Positions 1 through 13,300 of a DNA stretch of 45,351 nucleotides are shown piece after piece (within the stretch, counting starts at the first letter, position 1; the number at the start of each line of letters is the position of its first letter). The notes beneath the pieces were generated by a model. The model had not been told where the DNA came from. It searched no databases and saw nothing but the letters and a program-made list of their open reading frames with translations. A program made the translations under genes and the position numbers. The DNA is from Planctomycetaceae bacterium (lineage in GTDB: Bacteria; Planctomycetota; Planctomycetia; Planctomycetales; Planctomycetaceae): positions 1 to 45,351 of the forward strand of contig JANSXP010000057.1 of the NCBI GenBank assembly GCA_024742875.1. The letters are read 5' to 3'.

Positions 1-3000
1 GAAGTACAGCCCGCTGACAGAAGCCGCCGGGAACATGGCAAAGCTTTCCGTCAGAGAAATTCCGGTCGCCTCTTCGGCCTGCAGCAGATCCCACAATGGA
101 CCTTTGGGCAGGTGATCCGGACACGCCGGATAACCGAAGGCCGGACGAATGCCGCGGTACTTTTCGGAAATCAGATCGTCATTGGTGAGGCCCTCGCCGG
201 AACCGAAGCCCCACTCATCCCGCACGTTCTTGTGCAGATACTCGGCAAAGGCCTCAGCAAACCGGTCTGCCAGTGCCTTGATCATAATGGAACGATAATC
301 GTCCCCGTCGGATTCAATCTGTTTGGTCAGTTCGTCACAGCCGTGTCCTGTGGTCACGGCAAACGCGCCGATGTAGTCGGCCGTCTTTTTGCCGTCCGTC
401 ACCGGAGCCACATAGTCTGACAAACTGCGGAAGTCCGACTGCCCCACGCGTTCCCACTGCTGCCGCAGCATCGGAAATCGCAGGCGCTCTTCTGTACGAC
501 TGTCGTCTGTCCACAGCACGATGTCATCGCCGTCTGAGTTGGCCGGCCAGAACCCGTAAATGGCCCGCGCGGTCAGCAGTTTGTTATCCAGCAGGTACTT
601 CAGTTCCTGCTGGGCGTCATCAAACAGCTTCTTCGCTTCTTCGCCCACAACTTCGTCTTCAAAGATGCGGGGGTACTTGCCAATCAGCTGCCAGCTGCTG
701 AAAAACGGCGACCAGTCAATAAATGGCACCAGTTCTTCCAGCGGCAGATCTTCAATCACACGCGTTCCCGTAAAGGCGGGAACAGGCGGCGTGTAGTCTT
801 TCCAGTCAATACAGAAACGCTTCTGCAGCGCTTCCTGATAGGGCACCAGTTTGGCTTCGGATCGCTTTTGAAAAGAGGCCCGCGCCTTCTCCTGTGCGGC
901 CAGATTGTTCTTCACGAAGTCCGCCTTGGAGTCCGGATCCAGCAGAGATTCCACCACACCGACGGACAGCGACGCATCACCCACGTGCACGACCGGATGG
1001 TCGTAATTGGTGGCGATTTTCACGGCCGTGTGTTTGGCGCTCGTGGTGGCTCCCCCAATCAGCAGAGGAAGGTCCCAGCCTTCCTCTTTCATCGTGCGAG
1101 CTACGGTGATCATCTCTTCCAGCGACGGCGTGATCAGTCCGCTCAGACCGATGATATCTGCATTGCACTTTTTGGCCTCTTCAAGAATCTGCTCACAGGG
1201 GACCATGACCCCCATATCAATGACCTTGAAGTTGTTGCACCGCAGCACCACGGCCACGATATTTTTGCCGATGTCGTGCACGTCGCCTTTGACCGTAGCG
1301 ATCAGAAATGTGCCCCGGTTGTTTTCTTCGGTCTGCTCACCGTCCGAGGCAGCTTCGGCCGCATCCACAATGGCCACAGCGGCGTCGCGGTCTTCGGTGA
1401 ACAGTCCTTTTTCATCAAACCGGGAGCGATCATCGCCAAGCGCCTTTTCCGCCTCCATGAACGGCTCCAGCCAGGCGACCGCTTTTTTCATCACGCGGGC
1501 GGATTTCACCACCTGCGGCAGAAACATCTTGCCGGCCCCAAACAGCTCGCCGACGACGTTCATGCCGTCCATCAGCGGCCCCTGAATAATGTCCAGCGGT
1601 TTGCCGTACTTCAGCCGCGCTTCTTCAATGTCCTCATCCACAAAATCGAGGATACCCTTCAGCAGCGCGTGCTGCAGGCGGGGTTCCACTTCGCCTTCCC
1701 GCCATTCCAGCGTTTTCTTTGCACCACCCGCGCGTTCCTTCACGGTTTCCGCGTAGTCGATCAGACGTTCGGTGGCGTCTTCACGGCGATTGAGCAGTAC
1801 GTCTTCGATGTAGGTCAGCAGTTCCGGATCGATCTCATCGTACACTTCCAGCTGCGACGGATTGACGATGCCCATGTCCAGACCGGCATCAATCGCGTGG
1901 TACAGGAAGGCGGCGTTCATGGCCTCACGGACCACGTTGTTACCGCGGAAGCTGAAGCTGATATTGCTCACACCACCAGACGTTTTGGCCCCCGGACATT
2001 CGCGTTTGATATCCCGCACAGCCTGAATAAATTCCACGGCATAGTTGGCATGTTCCTCCATGCCCGTTCCGACCGTCAGGATGTTGGGGTCAAAAATAAT
2101 GTCTGTCGGAGGGAAGCCCACCTTTTGTGTCAGCAGATCGTAAGCGCGTTTGCAGATCCGCACTTTGTCCTCACGTGTGACCGCCTGTCCGGTTTCATCA
2201 AAGGCCATCACAATGGTGGCCGCACCAAAACTGCGAATGATGCGGGCCTGTTCGAGGAATTTCTCCTCGCCCTCTTTCAGGCTGATGCTGTTAACGATGG
2301 ATTTGCCGTGGACACACTTCAGTCCGGCTTCGATGACGTTCCAGTCGGAACTGTCAATCATAATGGGCACGCGGACGTTGTCATCATGCAGCAGCCACAG
2401 GAACTTCTCCATGCAGCGGGCTCCGTCCAGCAGCCCCTCATCCATGTTGACGTCAATCACCTGGGCGCCGCCTTCGACCTGCTCGTTGGCCACACTCAGC
2501 GCTTCGTCGTACTTCTCCTCACGGATCAGCCGCAGGAACTTCCGCGAACCCGTTACGTTGGTGCGTTCCCCAACGTTCATGAAGTTGCTTTCCGGGCGCA
2601 GGGTCACGTAATCAAACCCGGAATACGTGGACCAGCCGGTTTCATTCGCCGGCTTGCGGGGAGGAAGATTTTTGACCGCCTCGGCCGACTTGCGGATAAA
2701 TTCCGGCGTGGTGCCGCAACACCCGCCCAGAATGTTGATCATGCCGGATTTGGCCATCCCGTGCACGATCTCGGTGAATTCATCGGCCGTGTTGTCAAAG
2801 CCCCCCATGCCATCCGGCATGCCGGCGTTTGGGTAGCAGCTCACGTAGCGGTTCGCCATGTCCGACAGCGTCTGCAGATACGGCTTCATCTGCGCCGGCC
2901 CCAGTCCGCAGTTGAAGCCTACGCTCAGCGACGGAAAGTGCTCCAGGGCCGTATAGAACGCTTCCACGGTTTGCCCCTGCAGCGTGGCGCCCCCCTGGAA

Positions 3001-3633
3001 TACGGTGCCGGAAACAATCACGGGCACTTCGGTTCCGCGTTCGGCAAAGACCCGCTGAATGGCCATCAGACAGGACTTCATGTTCAGCGTGTCGAAGCTG
3101 GTTTCAGGAATCAGCAGGTCCACACCGCCATCGAGCAGCCCGCGGACCTGCTCGGCGTAGCTTTCCACCATTTCATCAAACAGCACCACGCGGACCCCTT
3201 TTTCGTCCGCGTTGTAAGCCAGCGTGACGTTGGTGGGGCCAATACTGCCGCCAACAAACCGGGGGCGACCATCTTTGGCCTGAAACTCGTCGGCCGCGCT
3301 GCGGGCCAGCTCCGCACCTTTGCGATTGATTTCCCCCACCAGATGCGACAGCTCAAACTCCCGCATGCCGATGACGGACGCATTGAAGGTGTCTGTTTCG
3401 ACGATATCTGCGCCGGCGTCCAGATACTGGCAGTGGATGTTACGAATCAAATCCGGCTGCGTCAGCACCAGCAGGTCGGTCGCGTTGCGCACGTTGATGT
3501 GGTGATCTTTGAAGCGTTCGCCCCGGTACCCCTCTTCCGTGGGATTGTTGGACATGATGAGCGCCCCCATGGACCCATCAATGATCATGATTCGTTCTTC
3601 AAGAACTTCGCGGATATCGGTTTTCGTGCTCAT
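1..3633 (-). CDS. metH: Cobalamin-dependent methionine synthase (3' end outside window)
   Basis: This enzyme transfers the methyl group of methyltetrahydrofolate to homocysteine through cobalamin in the cytoplasm. The reverse strand is open from an ATG at 3633 to the window edge, giving 1211 residues; E. coli MetH has about 1227, so only the extreme C-terminus is missing. Domains in order are: homocysteine-binding (about 20-330, with the zinc-ligand motif GGCCGTT near residue 303), pterin-binding (from about 350, [11 protein letters not shown]), the B12 cap, and B12-binding (DVHDIGKN near residue 784, holding the cobalt-ligand histidine). The reactivation domain follows, with GHGCDEL and a final ASVSGLYF. 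The gene stands alone, divergent from an epimerase gene 236 bases away. No frameshift or missing key residue is seen. A 945-codon antisense frame over it is a codon-bias shadow. The assignment is certain at family level. Confidence 0.97.
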   Translation of the reverse strand, partial: MSTKTDIREVLEERIMIIDGSMGALIMSNNPTEEGYRGERFKDHHINVRNATDLLVLTQPDLIRNIHCQYLDAGADIVETDTFNASVIGMREFELSHLVGEINRKGAELARSAADEFQAKDGRPRFVGGSIGPTNVTLAYNADEKGVRVVLFDEMVESYAEQVRGLLDGGVDLLIPETSFDTLNMKSCLMAIQRVFAERGTEVPVIVSGTVFQGGATLQGQTVEAFYTALEHFPSLSVGFNCGLGPAQMKPYLQTLSDMANRYVSCYPNAGMPDGMGGFDNTADEFTEIVHGMAKSGMINILGGCCGTTPEFIRKSAEAVKNLPPRKPANETGWSTYSGFDYVTLRPESNFMNVGERTNVTGSRKFLRLIREEKYDEALSVANEQVEGGAQVIDVNMDEGLLDGARCMEKFLWLLHDDNVRVPIMIDSSDWNVIEAGLKCVHGKSIVNSISLKEGEEKFLEQARIIRSFGAATIVMAFDETGQAVTREDKVRICKRAYDLLTQKVGFPPTDIIFDPNILTVGTGMEEHANYAVEFIQAVRDIKRECPGAKTSGGVSNISFSFRGNNVVREAMNAAFLYHAIDAGLDMGIVNPSQLEVYDEIDPELLTYIEDVLLNRREDATERLIDYAETVKERAGGAKKTLEWREGEVEPRLQHALLKGILDFVDEDIEEARLKYGKPLDIIQGPLMDGMNVVGELFGAGKMFLPQVVKSARVMKKAVAWLEPFMEAEKALGDDRSRFDEKGLFTEDRDAAVAIVDAAEAASDGEQTEENNRGTFLIATVKGDVHDIGKNIVAVVLRCNNFKVIDMGVMVPCEQILEEAKKCNADIIGLSGLITPSLEEMITVARTMKEEGWDLPLLIGGATTSAKHTAVKIATNYDHPVVHVGDASLSVGVVESLLDPDSKADFVKNNLAAQEKARASFQKRSEAKLVPYQEALQKRFCIDWKDYTPPVPAFTGTRVIEDLPLEELVPFIDWSPFFSSWQLIGKYPRIFEDEVVGEEAKKLFDDAQQELKYLLDNKLLTARAIYGFWPANSDGDDIVLWTDDSRTEERLRFPMLRQQWERVGQSDFRSLSDYVAPVTDGKKTADYIGAFAVTTGHGCDELTKQIESDGDDYRSIMIKALADRFAEAFAEYLHKNVRDEWGFGSGEGLTNDDLISEKYRGIRPAFGYPACPDHLPKGPLWDLLQAEEATGISLTESFAMFPAASVSGLYF

Positions 3634-3713
3634 TCGGTCGCTGGAGTTCACCGGAAAAGTTGTGACATCGTGGTATGGGGCACATCCCTGAGAGGCGGAT
3701 TCTAGGTGGACAG

Positions 3714-3752
3714 TCAGGTCGGATAAAGGCGTCCGACGCGTTCACGACCTGA
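3714..3752. promoter_or_regulatory. Nested inverted repeat between metH and the epimerase gene
   Basis: An 8-base perfect inverted repeat, TCAGGTCG (3714-3721) and CGACCTGA (3745-3752), encloses a second one, TCGGA (3719-3723) and TCCGA (3732-3736). The left arms overlap by three bases, so the two hairpins cannot form fully at once. The element lies 81-119 bases upstream of the metH start and about 118 bases upstream of the epimerase start. It could be an operator or an RNA switch in the metH leader. I see no B12-box sequence that would make it a standard cobalamin riboswitch. The structure is seen; the function is inference. Confidence 0.4.
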
Positions 3753-3869
3753 TTCCCATTCGCAAATGGCCGATTCTTGCCTATTCTGGGCCGGCAAGGT
3801 CAATTCCGCCCCTCCCGAAGACACGACAACCGGCCCCTGGGGCTCACTTCAACAGCAGAAAACAACACT

Positions 3870-4883
3870 GTGCGATTGTCCGAGATTGAAACTGTGCTGG
3901 TGACAGGAGCCACCGGGCTGGTGGGCAGCCATGTGACGCAGCAGGCGGCGGAACTCGGTCTGCGGGTCAAAGCGTTGTGCCGCGAGACGGCCGACACCAG
4001 ACCACTGCAAAGCTGGGGCGCGGACATTGTCACCGGTCACCTGAACGATGAACGGGCCCTGTCAGCCGCCTGTGCCGATGTGGATGCCGTCATCCACTGC
4101 GCCGCGCGCGTGGGCGACTGGGGGCCCACGTCAGAGTATCGAAAAGTGAACGTGGAGGGCACGCGACGGCTGATTAATGCGGCCCTGAAAACCGGTCGGC
4201 TGAAACGCTGGGTGCAGATCAGTTCTCTGGGCGTTTATCCGGCCACTGACCACTTCGGCACAGATGAAACCACGGCCCCCGGCACCAAAGGCATCGATGG
4301 TTACACGCTGACAAAAGTGGAATCCGAACAGCTGGTCCTGGATGAGCATCACCAGCGGCAACTCCCCGCCGTGATTCTGCGACCTGGCTTCATTTATGGC
4401 CCTCGAGACCGGACTGTGCTGCCGCGACTGATGGAACGCCTGCGACACAACAAATTTGCCTACCTGGGCAACACCGACAAACTCATGAACAACACGTATG
4501 TGGGCAACCTGTGTGAAGCCGTCTGGCAGGCGCTGTCGCACGAAGACGCAGTGGGCATGGTCTATAACATTCGTGACCCGCGGGCCGTCACCAAACGCGA
4601 ATTCATAGAAACAATCTGCGAGGCCGCGCAGCTGAAGACGCCGACAAAGGTCGTTCCGCTGCCTGTTGCCAAAGCGCTTTCGGCCGTGATGGAAACCACA
4701 TGGAAACTGACACGACGGAAAACGGCTCCACTGGTGAACAGCGCTCGGATTAAGTTTCTGGGACTGAACCTCGACTTTGACATCAGCAGAGCGCAAAGTC
4801 ACCTCGGCTACAATCCCACGACCGATTTTCGACAGGCGATGCCAGCCACCGTGCAGTCGTTCCTGCAGGAAGACGCCGCATGA
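3870..4883 (+). CDS. NAD-dependent epimerase/dehydratase (extended SDR)
   Basis: This is an extended short-chain dehydrogenase of the epimerase/3-beta-hydroxysteroid dehydrogenase type, acting on an unknown sugar nucleotide or hydroxylated lipid. From the GTG at 3870 it has 337 residues. It shows the nucleotide-binding TGATGLVGS (12-20), a serine pair in QISSLG (117-121), the catalytic YxxxK as YTLTK (145-149), and RPGFIYGPRD (171-180), which is typical of the family. The GTG is chosen because the Rossmann beta strand begins right after it. A TTG at 3777 would add 31 unconserved-looking residues, and TTG at 3876 is also possible. No clear ribosome site is seen. The stop codon overlaps the next start as ATGA, so the two genes are probably translated together. 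Confidence 0.85.
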   Translation: MRLSEIETVLVTGATGLVGSHVTQQAAELGLRVKALCRETADTRPLQSWGADIVTGHLNDERALSAACADVDAVIHCAARVGDWGPTSEYRKVNVEGTRRLINAALKTGRLKRWVQISSLGVYPATDHFGTDETTAPGTKGIDGYTLTKVESEQLVLDEHHQRQLPAVILRPGFIYGPRDRTVLPRLMERLRHNKFAYLGNTDKLMNNTYVGNLCEAVWQALSHEDAVGMVYNIRDPRAVTKREFIETICEAAQLKTPTKVVPLPVAKALSAVMETTWKLTRRKTAPLVNSARIKFLGLNLDFDISRAQSHLGYNPTTDFRQAMPATVQSFLQEDAA

Positions 4884-5311
4884 AACGCGCCGTTCGACTG
4901 CTGCTGCTGATCGCCCTGCGCGTCCTTGCGGTGGCCATGGTGATGTTGTGGGCCACCGCGCGACTGGGGACCGTGTCTGTTGCCGTTCCGATGGGCTCAA
5001 AGGCGGTCGGTTTCGCATCCACCACCAACGGGCTGATCGTGGGAGCAGAGCCGGCAGACGGCCGTACTCAGGCGACGTGGCGCTTTCGTTCTTATCTGGC
5101 CGCCATGGACGAAACATCCGTGACAATGGAGAGCGTGCTGGGGCACCCCGGCAACGTGGTGGCCGGACATGTGTGGGTTCTGAGTCGGCAGCAACTGACG
5201 TTTGCAGGGCTGTCGTATCCGCTGTGCCTGGGGCTGGTTCTCGCAGCTTATCTGTTGGTCGCGTGGCTGTTTCGTCGACGAAAACAGCGGACCTCGCTGC
5301 TGGATGGCTAA
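4880..5311 (+). CDS. Small membrane protein with two transmembrane segments
   Basis: A 143-residue protein I do not recognise. It starts with a basic MKR and a hydrophobic segment (about 5-27). A region of about 85 mostly polar residues follows, then a second hydrophobic segment (about 113-131) and a basic tail containing RRRKQR. This suggests two membrane passes with the middle region outside the cytoplasm and the basic tail inside. Its ATG overlaps the TGA of the epimerase (ATGA at 4880-4883), the classic layout for translational coupling, so a role linked to that enzyme is likely. It ends 39 bases before the convergent end of the DMT transporter. No enzymatic motif is visible. Confidence 0.75.
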   Translation: MKRAVRLLLLIALRVLAVAMVMLWATARLGTVSVAVPMGSKAVGFASTTNGLIVGAEPADGRTQATWRFRSYLAAMDETSVTMESVLGHPGNVVAGHVWVLSRQQLTFAGLSYPLCLGLVLAAYLLVAWLFRRRKQRTSLLDG

Positions 5312-5349
5312 ACTGCGGCGGAATGTCCGTCTGCCCGCGTCTGCCCGAC

Positions 5350-6324
5350 TCACTGTGCGGCATCACGCTCCGCTGTCGAAGGCGAGGGCGAAGGCGAAGT
5401 GGCACTCTCAACATCGATGTCAGCCGTCGTTCCGGCCACCACAAACACGACTCCCAGCGTGGCCACAACCGTACCGATCACAGCGCGGGCCGTGATCTTT
5501 TGCTGTTGAAAAATCCGCAGCAGGGGAATCACAAACAGCGGCGTGGTGGCCAGCAGCGTCGTGGCCACAGACACGGACGTTTCCTTGTAGGCCACCTGGC
5601 ACAGCCAGATCCCCAGCCACGTCCCCATCAACACGGCGGGTACCAGTCGTCTGAGCAGGTCACGGTCCCTGATTTTCTGCCAGACATCCCGCAGTTGTCC
5701 CTGCCAGGCGACAATCAGGCCCACCGCGACAGCAGAAACCGTGAGTCGAATCCACGCCCCTTCCACCGATCCGCAGCCCTGCATGCCGATCCGTGAGCAG
5801 ACACCTCCAGCCGCCTGACACACCGCAGCACCAATAGCACAGGAGACTCCCAGTGTCGTGGAGCCGGGAAACAGGCCCGGACTTTCGTGTGCTGACTTGC
5901 GATCGGCCACCACATACGTGACTCCGCCGGTGGTCATCAGAACCCCGGTGAGCATGACGGGCGTGAGGACTTCGTTCAGGAAGATGGCGCCAAAAACGGC
6001 CGCAAACAGCGGCGCTGTCGTGGATAGAATCAGCGCTTTGCGGGGACCAAGGACCTGCAGACTGCGGAAGTACAGCGTGTCACCAATGACGATCCCAATC
6101 ACTCCGCTGAGCGCCAGCCACTGCCACGTCGCGGCACCTGCGCGAAACACGATCCCCTGCTGCCAGTCAGCCAGAAACAGCAGCTGCAGCAGCAGAACAC
6201 CGGCCGCCAGAATGTTCTTGACAAGATTCAGTCCCCATGCGGACAGCTTTGTCTGGCCGTACAGCAAACTGGCGGCCGCCCAGCAAAGTGCGGCCCCCAG
6301 CGCGGCCAGTTCTCCCATGCCCAT
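5350..6324 (-). CDS. EamA/DMT-superfamily transporter
   Basis: A 324-residue, very hydrophobic inner-membrane protein with about ten predicted membrane helices. They fall into two EamA-like halves (about 3-139 and 156-298), the normal size and layout of drug/metabolite transporters. The first half ends in a stretch like TTGGVTYVVADR, and the second half repeats the pattern (GTVVATLGVVFVVAG), fitting the internal duplication of the family. The substrate cannot be read from sequence; family members move amino acids, nucleotides or sugars. The tail is polar with SPSPSPS repeats. The start ATG at 6324 has a second ATG two codons later. The gene is convergent with the small membrane protein and has no obvious operon partner. 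Confidence 0.9.
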   Translation of the reverse strand: MGMGELAALGAALCWAAASLLYGQTKLSAWGLNLVKNILAAGVLLLQLLFLADWQQGIVFRAGAATWQWLALSGVIGIVIGDTLYFRSLQVLGPRKALILSTTAPLFAAVFGAIFLNEVLTPVMLTGVLMTTGGVTYVVADRKSAHESPGLFPGSTTLGVSCAIGAAVCQAAGGVCSRIGMQGCGSVEGAWIRLTVSAVAVGLIVAWQGQLRDVWQKIRDRDLLRRLVPAVLMGTWLGIWLCQVAYKETSVSVATTLLATTPLFVIPLLRIFQQQKITARAVIGTVVATLGVVFVVAGTTADIDVESATSPSPSPSTAERDAAQ

Positions 6325-6463
6325 AGTTGGTCATTCGTTGGGCCACAGACCCGATTGCCGCCGCCAGCCAGGCGGTTGATGTGGAACAGACAATGCGTTC
6401 AAACGTGACGAGCAGACCGCCTGTCAGACAATGATGAAAGCGGCATGCTGCAGGAGCCTCCGC

Positions 6464-9538
<3,075 letters not shown>

Positions 9539-9586
9539 GGGTTTTCTCCTGACGAATCGGTCAATCGTCGCCACAGCGACCGCCCG

Positions 9587-9592
9587 ATTATA
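9587..9592 (-). promoter_or_regulatory. Candidate -10 box of the M28 peptidase gene
   Basis: The reverse strand carries a perfect TATAAT here, 48 bases before the TTG start, which would give an untranslated leader of about 40 bases. I find no good -35 match at the usual distance. A 5-base inverted repeat (GTCGC-CACA-GCGAC, 9567-9580) sits at the expected transcription start and might bind a regulator. Confidence 0.45.
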
Positions 9593-9836
9593 GATGCTCA
9601 AATTTCGCATGCCACCACTTCGGCTCAGATGGTGCGGGCGCTGGCCACACGGAGCCGCTGGTTCTGCGCCCCGTTCTGCCGCAATTCTCGGCGAGGGCTG
9701 ACGACATCGCTGCGGCAGGCCTTCGCGGTCCGGCAGCACTGCACACCGCGCCGCCGCACGAGTCTCTCCGCGTCAGGCGGTTTTCCCACCGCTGCGGCGT
9801 GGGCTCATCTTCCCGGGCCGGGGAGCGCAATCAGTG

Positions 9837-12800
9837 TCAGCTGGCCTGTTTCAGCGACTGCAGATACGCCACGAGATCCCGAATTTCGCGTTTCGAAAGC
9901 GCCTTTTTCATTTCCGGCATGATCGAAACATTCTGTTCAAAAACGTCGTCGATGTCGTCTTTAGAGATATCGATCGTCTTGCCCTGATTGTCCGCCAGCG
10001 AGAGCGTCGTGTCGGTTTCCTTCTGTTTTACTCCCTGAATCGTCCTGCCGGAAATCAGCACCACCACCTGCGTGCGGTATTTGGGGTCGATGACGGCACT
10101 TGGCGCCACGATGGACTGCAGCAGTTCATCGGCGCGGCGCTGGGTGCCAATCTCGCTCAGGACGGGCCCGACATTGCTGCCTTTTTTGCCCGTGCGATGA
10201 CAACGAATGCACTGCGCCTCCAGATGCGTTTCAAACAGCTTCTTCCCCCGGGCCACATTGCCACCGACCTGGCATTCGATGAAGTCAGCGATGTGCTCTT
10301 TGGTGGCGACCTCAGTGTCGGTTCGCAGCGCGGTGATGGCAGACTGCAGCTCACCAGCCTTCCTGGCATCCACCGAACCTGCCTCGACGAGAGCGGCCGA
10401 CTCCAGCCACAACTCCGGCATACGCCGCGCCTGAACAGCATCCCGCAATCCGTTCAGCAGCTGTGCCTGCTCGTCTCCGGTCGTTTTGGCAATCAGCCGC
10501 ACGGCGGTCTGCCGTTCCTCGATACTGTCGGAAGACGTCAGCACGCGGTGCAGTTCAGGCGGCAGCTCAGTCGGGCTGATCTCCGCCAGCAATTCCAGGC
10601 CGGCAATCCGCGCGCCGGCAGCTGGATCTCTCAGCAGATCCGTGGCGACCTGCGGCAGCCCGACCGCACTTTGCTGTTTCAACGCGTCCAAAGCGGCCAT
10701 CCTCAGATCCAGCGGACTTTCTGAATCAGCAACGGTCGCCGTCAGGGCGTCCGGCTGCAGAACGATGGCCAGCGCGCTGGCTGCGGAAATGGCGGCCGCC
10801 CGCAGTTGAGCGTTGCCGTCGGTCAGCACGCTCGACATGGGTGAGGCAATACGCTCACGATCGTAGTCACGCTCTGTCAGCGTGCGATGGCGGCCCGTCA
10901 CTTTGTCCAGCGGCGGTGGTGACGACCAGTGCCGCAAAGCGTCCAGCGCTGCCAGACGCATCGGCAAATCGTGCTTTTCGCTGGCAGCAAACGTTGCCAG
11001 GCGAACGGCGCTGTCGGCGTCCCCCAGACGAAAGTTGGCGTTGATGGTGCGACGCAGCAGGGCAGGCACGGTGTGGGGCGTTTTATTCAGCCGCCTGGCC
11101 AGCGCGGGCAGAGCATCCGGCACACTGAAATCATCGTGGACGGCCAGCGCCGCTTCAGTCGCCACCACCTGATCCGCATCGCTGAGGTAGTATGCGAGTT
11201 TCGCTGACTGCAGACGCCGCAGGGCCACCACGGCAGCCAGTTTAAGAATGCGGCTGTCGCTTCGCCCTTTGAGTGTGCACAGCCAGGATTCACTGCAGCC
11301 CTGCAGCCCCTGTGACAGCGCAAAGCGTTCGTATGTGTCCGCCAGTTTCAATTCGGCGGCGTAGTCCTGCAGGCGGCCACGAGCCGACTCGGACGGAAAG
11401 TGCCGCAATGCACAGGCGGCGAAAAATCGCACACGACGGCTGGAATGTCGCAGCAGATCGGCGATTCGCCGTGAGGCCTCCGCCGGCTGCAGCGGATCAA
11501 GGTCCGCAAATTCGCGGACGATCGTTTGCGCGGGGCCAGGCTCGGACTGTGCAACATGCCCCAGCGACATCGGCAGTTCGGCCAGCGTTCGCAGGGATTG
11601 CGCCACCAGCTCGTCATCGGCGGACTCCAGCAAATCCACCAGTGCGCGACGACTGAGAGCCGTCAGTCGCGGCTCACCCAGGCGACCCAGTTGCCCCAGG
11701 CCCCAGATGGCGTGGCATTTGGCGATCGTCGACGCTTTTCCCTGAACCACGTTGACAAGTTCTTCCAGCTGCCGCCGCCGCGCCAATTCAAACTGACACT
11801 TGAGTCGCACACGCTGATCGCCGTATTCCAGCAACTCAAGCATACGTTCAACAGTTTCGTACTGAAAGTCGGTGGCGATGAGCGCTGCCGTTTGCTGGCG
11901 GACCGCTTCGTCCGGACGCGCGACGTCCATCTTCCACACGGCCCCCTTCTGATTGAGCGGATAACCGCCGCCCCAGTCGACACCATACAGACCACCATCA
12001 GGGCCAAAATTGATGCCGACCAGCGGCACCCCGTTGCCGATCTGCCGACTGTTGACCATCGTGAAACTGGCGCCGTCGGGCTGCGTCTGGAAGGCCCACT
12101 GCTCTCCTTTGGGAGCACTTGTCAGAAAGAAAGTCCGCTGCCAGTCAACACTCAGAGCGTGCCCCGGATTGTAAGTGAAGCCGGCCGGCCCGTCCTTGTA
12201 GTTCACAATCGGTGGCACAATATAAGACGGCTGACCGCTGTGATGTGGCCGCCAGAGGCCTTCGTCCATCCACGGATCATAATCGTCCCCGCGATACTGA
12301 TAGTGGCACCGCCAGCCAGCGTCCATATCACGGACGATGTAGACAAAGCGTTCTTTTTCGCCGGGCTTGTCCGCGTCGTTATCCACGCCAAACAGATTGC
12401 CGTACTCATCAAACGCCAGTTCCTGCACATTCCGCAGGCCGTGAGCGAAGACTTCAAATCCGCTGCCGTCCGGATTGCACCGCATCACTCCCCCCTGATT
12501 GGGATAGTGGTGGCGCCGGCCATCCGCCGTCGTCACACTGATGCCTTTGTCGCCGATCGACCAGTAGATGCGACCATCGGGTCCCACCGTCAGCCCATGC
12601 ATGTCATGTCCGGCATAAGCGATGTGCAGACCAAAGCCTGTAGCCACGATGGAGCGTTCATCGGCTGTGCCATTGTGATCCGTATCCGTCATCGTCCACA
12701 CGTCCGGCGCCACCGTGGCAAAGACGCGTCCGTCAAATGCCAGCACGCCGGCGGCAATGCCGGTCACTTCTGTGCGAAAGTCTTCGGCAAATAGACGGAT

Positions 12801-13226
12801 CTCATCGGCTGTGCCGTCTTTGTCGGTATCGCGCAGACGATGAATGCGTTCGCTGATGACCGTCAAATCACGCCAGTCAAAATGGCCATCTTTGTTGTGA
12901 TCCTGCACGTGTTTTTTGTTAGCGGCATCGTTGCCGATCGCCAGCGTCTGCCGCAGGAAAGCGCGCTTGTGTTCGACCGTGCTCAGTCCCACATCGTCCG
13001 GCACCCATGCGCGATGCTGACGGATATCCAGATCCTGAATCTTGCGACGCTGCGTCTGCGTCACAAAGGCGCTGCCCGCATCGTCAAACGCGATGGCCAC
13101 CGGGTCGGGCACATTCAGCTCACCGCTCCAGCGAGAAAACTCCAGTTCCTGAGCGGCAAGGTCGGTCCCGTACAGACAAACTGAGGCCAGAGCAAGCAGC
13201 GACAACACGCAGGCAGAGGGCTTCAT
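9837..13226 (-). CDS. PVC-type membrane-bound dehydrogenase with HEAT-like repeats and C-terminal cytochrome c
   Basis: A 1129-residue exported redox protein. It starts at ATG 13226, preceded by AAAGGCG, with a signal peptide ending DLAAQ; the frame is open 23 codons further upstream but that part looks non-coding. The N-terminal half (about 30-440) is a dehydrogenase-type beta-propeller with motifs such as GLRNVQELAFDEYGNLFGVD and GGLYGVDWGGGYP. The middle (about 460-940) is helical and HEAT-like. The C-terminal part carries a haem-c site, CIRCH (near residue 1007), a downstream NVGPVLSEIG, and SIMPEMKKAL with a candidate axial methionine. Such proteins are found in large numbers in planctomycetes and are presumed to pass electrons from an unknown substrate to cytochromes. 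The substrate is unknown. A related protein lies at the right edge of the window. Confidence 0.9.
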   Translation of the reverse strand: MKPSACVLSLLALASVCLYGTDLAAQELEFSRWSGELNVPDPVAIAFDDAGSAFVTQTQRRKIQDLDIRQHRAWVPDDVGLSTVEHKRAFLRQTLAIGNDAANKKHVQDHNKDGHFDWRDLTVISERIHRLRDTDKDGTADEIRLFAEDFRTEVTGIAAGVLAFDGRVFATVAPDVWTMTDTDHNGTADERSIVATGFGLHIAYAGHDMHGLTVGPDGRIYWSIGDKGISVTTADGRRHHYPNQGGVMRCNPDGSGFEVFAHGLRNVQELAFDEYGNLFGVDNDADKPGEKERFVYIVRDMDAGWRCHYQYRGDDYDPWMDEGLWRPHHSGQPSYIVPPIVNYKDGPAGFTYNPGHALSVDWQRTFFLTSAPKGEQWAFQTQPDGASFTMVNSRQIGNGVPLVGINFGPDGGLYGVDWGGGYPLNQKGAVWKMDVARPDEAVRQQTAALIATDFQYETVERMLELLEYGDQRVRLKCQFELARRRQLEELVNVVQGKASTIAKCHAIWGLGQLGRLGEPRLTALSRRALVDLLESADDELVAQSLRTLAELPMSLGHVAQSEPGPAQTIVREFADLDPLQPAEASRRIADLLRHSSRRVRFFAACALRHFPSESARGRLQDYAAELKLADTYERFALSQGLQGCSESWLCTLKGRSDSRILKLAAVVALRRLQSAKLAYYLSDADQVVATEAALAVHDDFSVPDALPALARRLNKTPHTVPALLRRTINANFRLGDADSAVRLATFAASEKHDLPMRLAALDALRHWSSPPPLDKVTGRHRTLTERDYDRERIASPMSSVLTDGNAQLRAAAISAASALAIVLQPDALTATVADSESPLDLRMAALDALKQQSAVGLPQVATDLLRDPAAGARIAGLELLAEISPTELPPELHRVLTSSDSIEERQTAVRLIAKTTGDEQAQLLNGLRDAVQARRMPELWLESAALVEAGSVDARKAGELQSAITALRTDTEVATKEHIADFIECQVGGNVARGKKLFETHLEAQCIRCHRTGKKGSNVGPVLSEIGTQRRADELLQSIVAPSAVIDPKYRTQVVVLISGRTIQGVKQKETDTTLSLADNQGKTIDISKDDIDDVFEQNVSIMPEMKKALSKREIRDLVAYLQSLKQAS

Positions 13227-13252
13227 AGCAACGCCTTTCGAGGAGGGACGAG

Positions 13253-13300
13253 AACGCAGGAGCACAACGCGGAAACAGGACGCAGGGGAACACAACGCAG
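13253..13300. repeat. Four phased short repeats upstream of the dehydrogenase gene
   Basis: The heptamer RACGCRG occurs at 13253, 13266, 13279 and 13294, that is at 13, 13 and 15 base steps. It lies 27-74 bases upstream of the ATG at 13226, so it may sit in the transcript leader, where it reads CTGCGTT. The repeats are degenerate and could be chance in GC-rich DNA. Confidence 0.3.

Noticed and set aside
868-3705. 945-codon open frame on the plus strand opposite metH
   Set aside because: It is antisense to a certain MetH with all its motifs. Its product is rich in H, R, G and F with no domain, as expected when a GC-rich codon-biased gene is read backwards.
3634-3776. Cobalamin riboswitch upstream of metH
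   Set aside because: The leader is short and I see no B12-box-like sequence. Only the nested hairpins at 3714-3752 stand out, and they do not match the known aptamer.
11526-12794. 422-codon plus-strand frame over the first dehydrogenase
   Set aside because: It is antisense to a well-supported propeller and HEAT coding region and shows only compositional bias.
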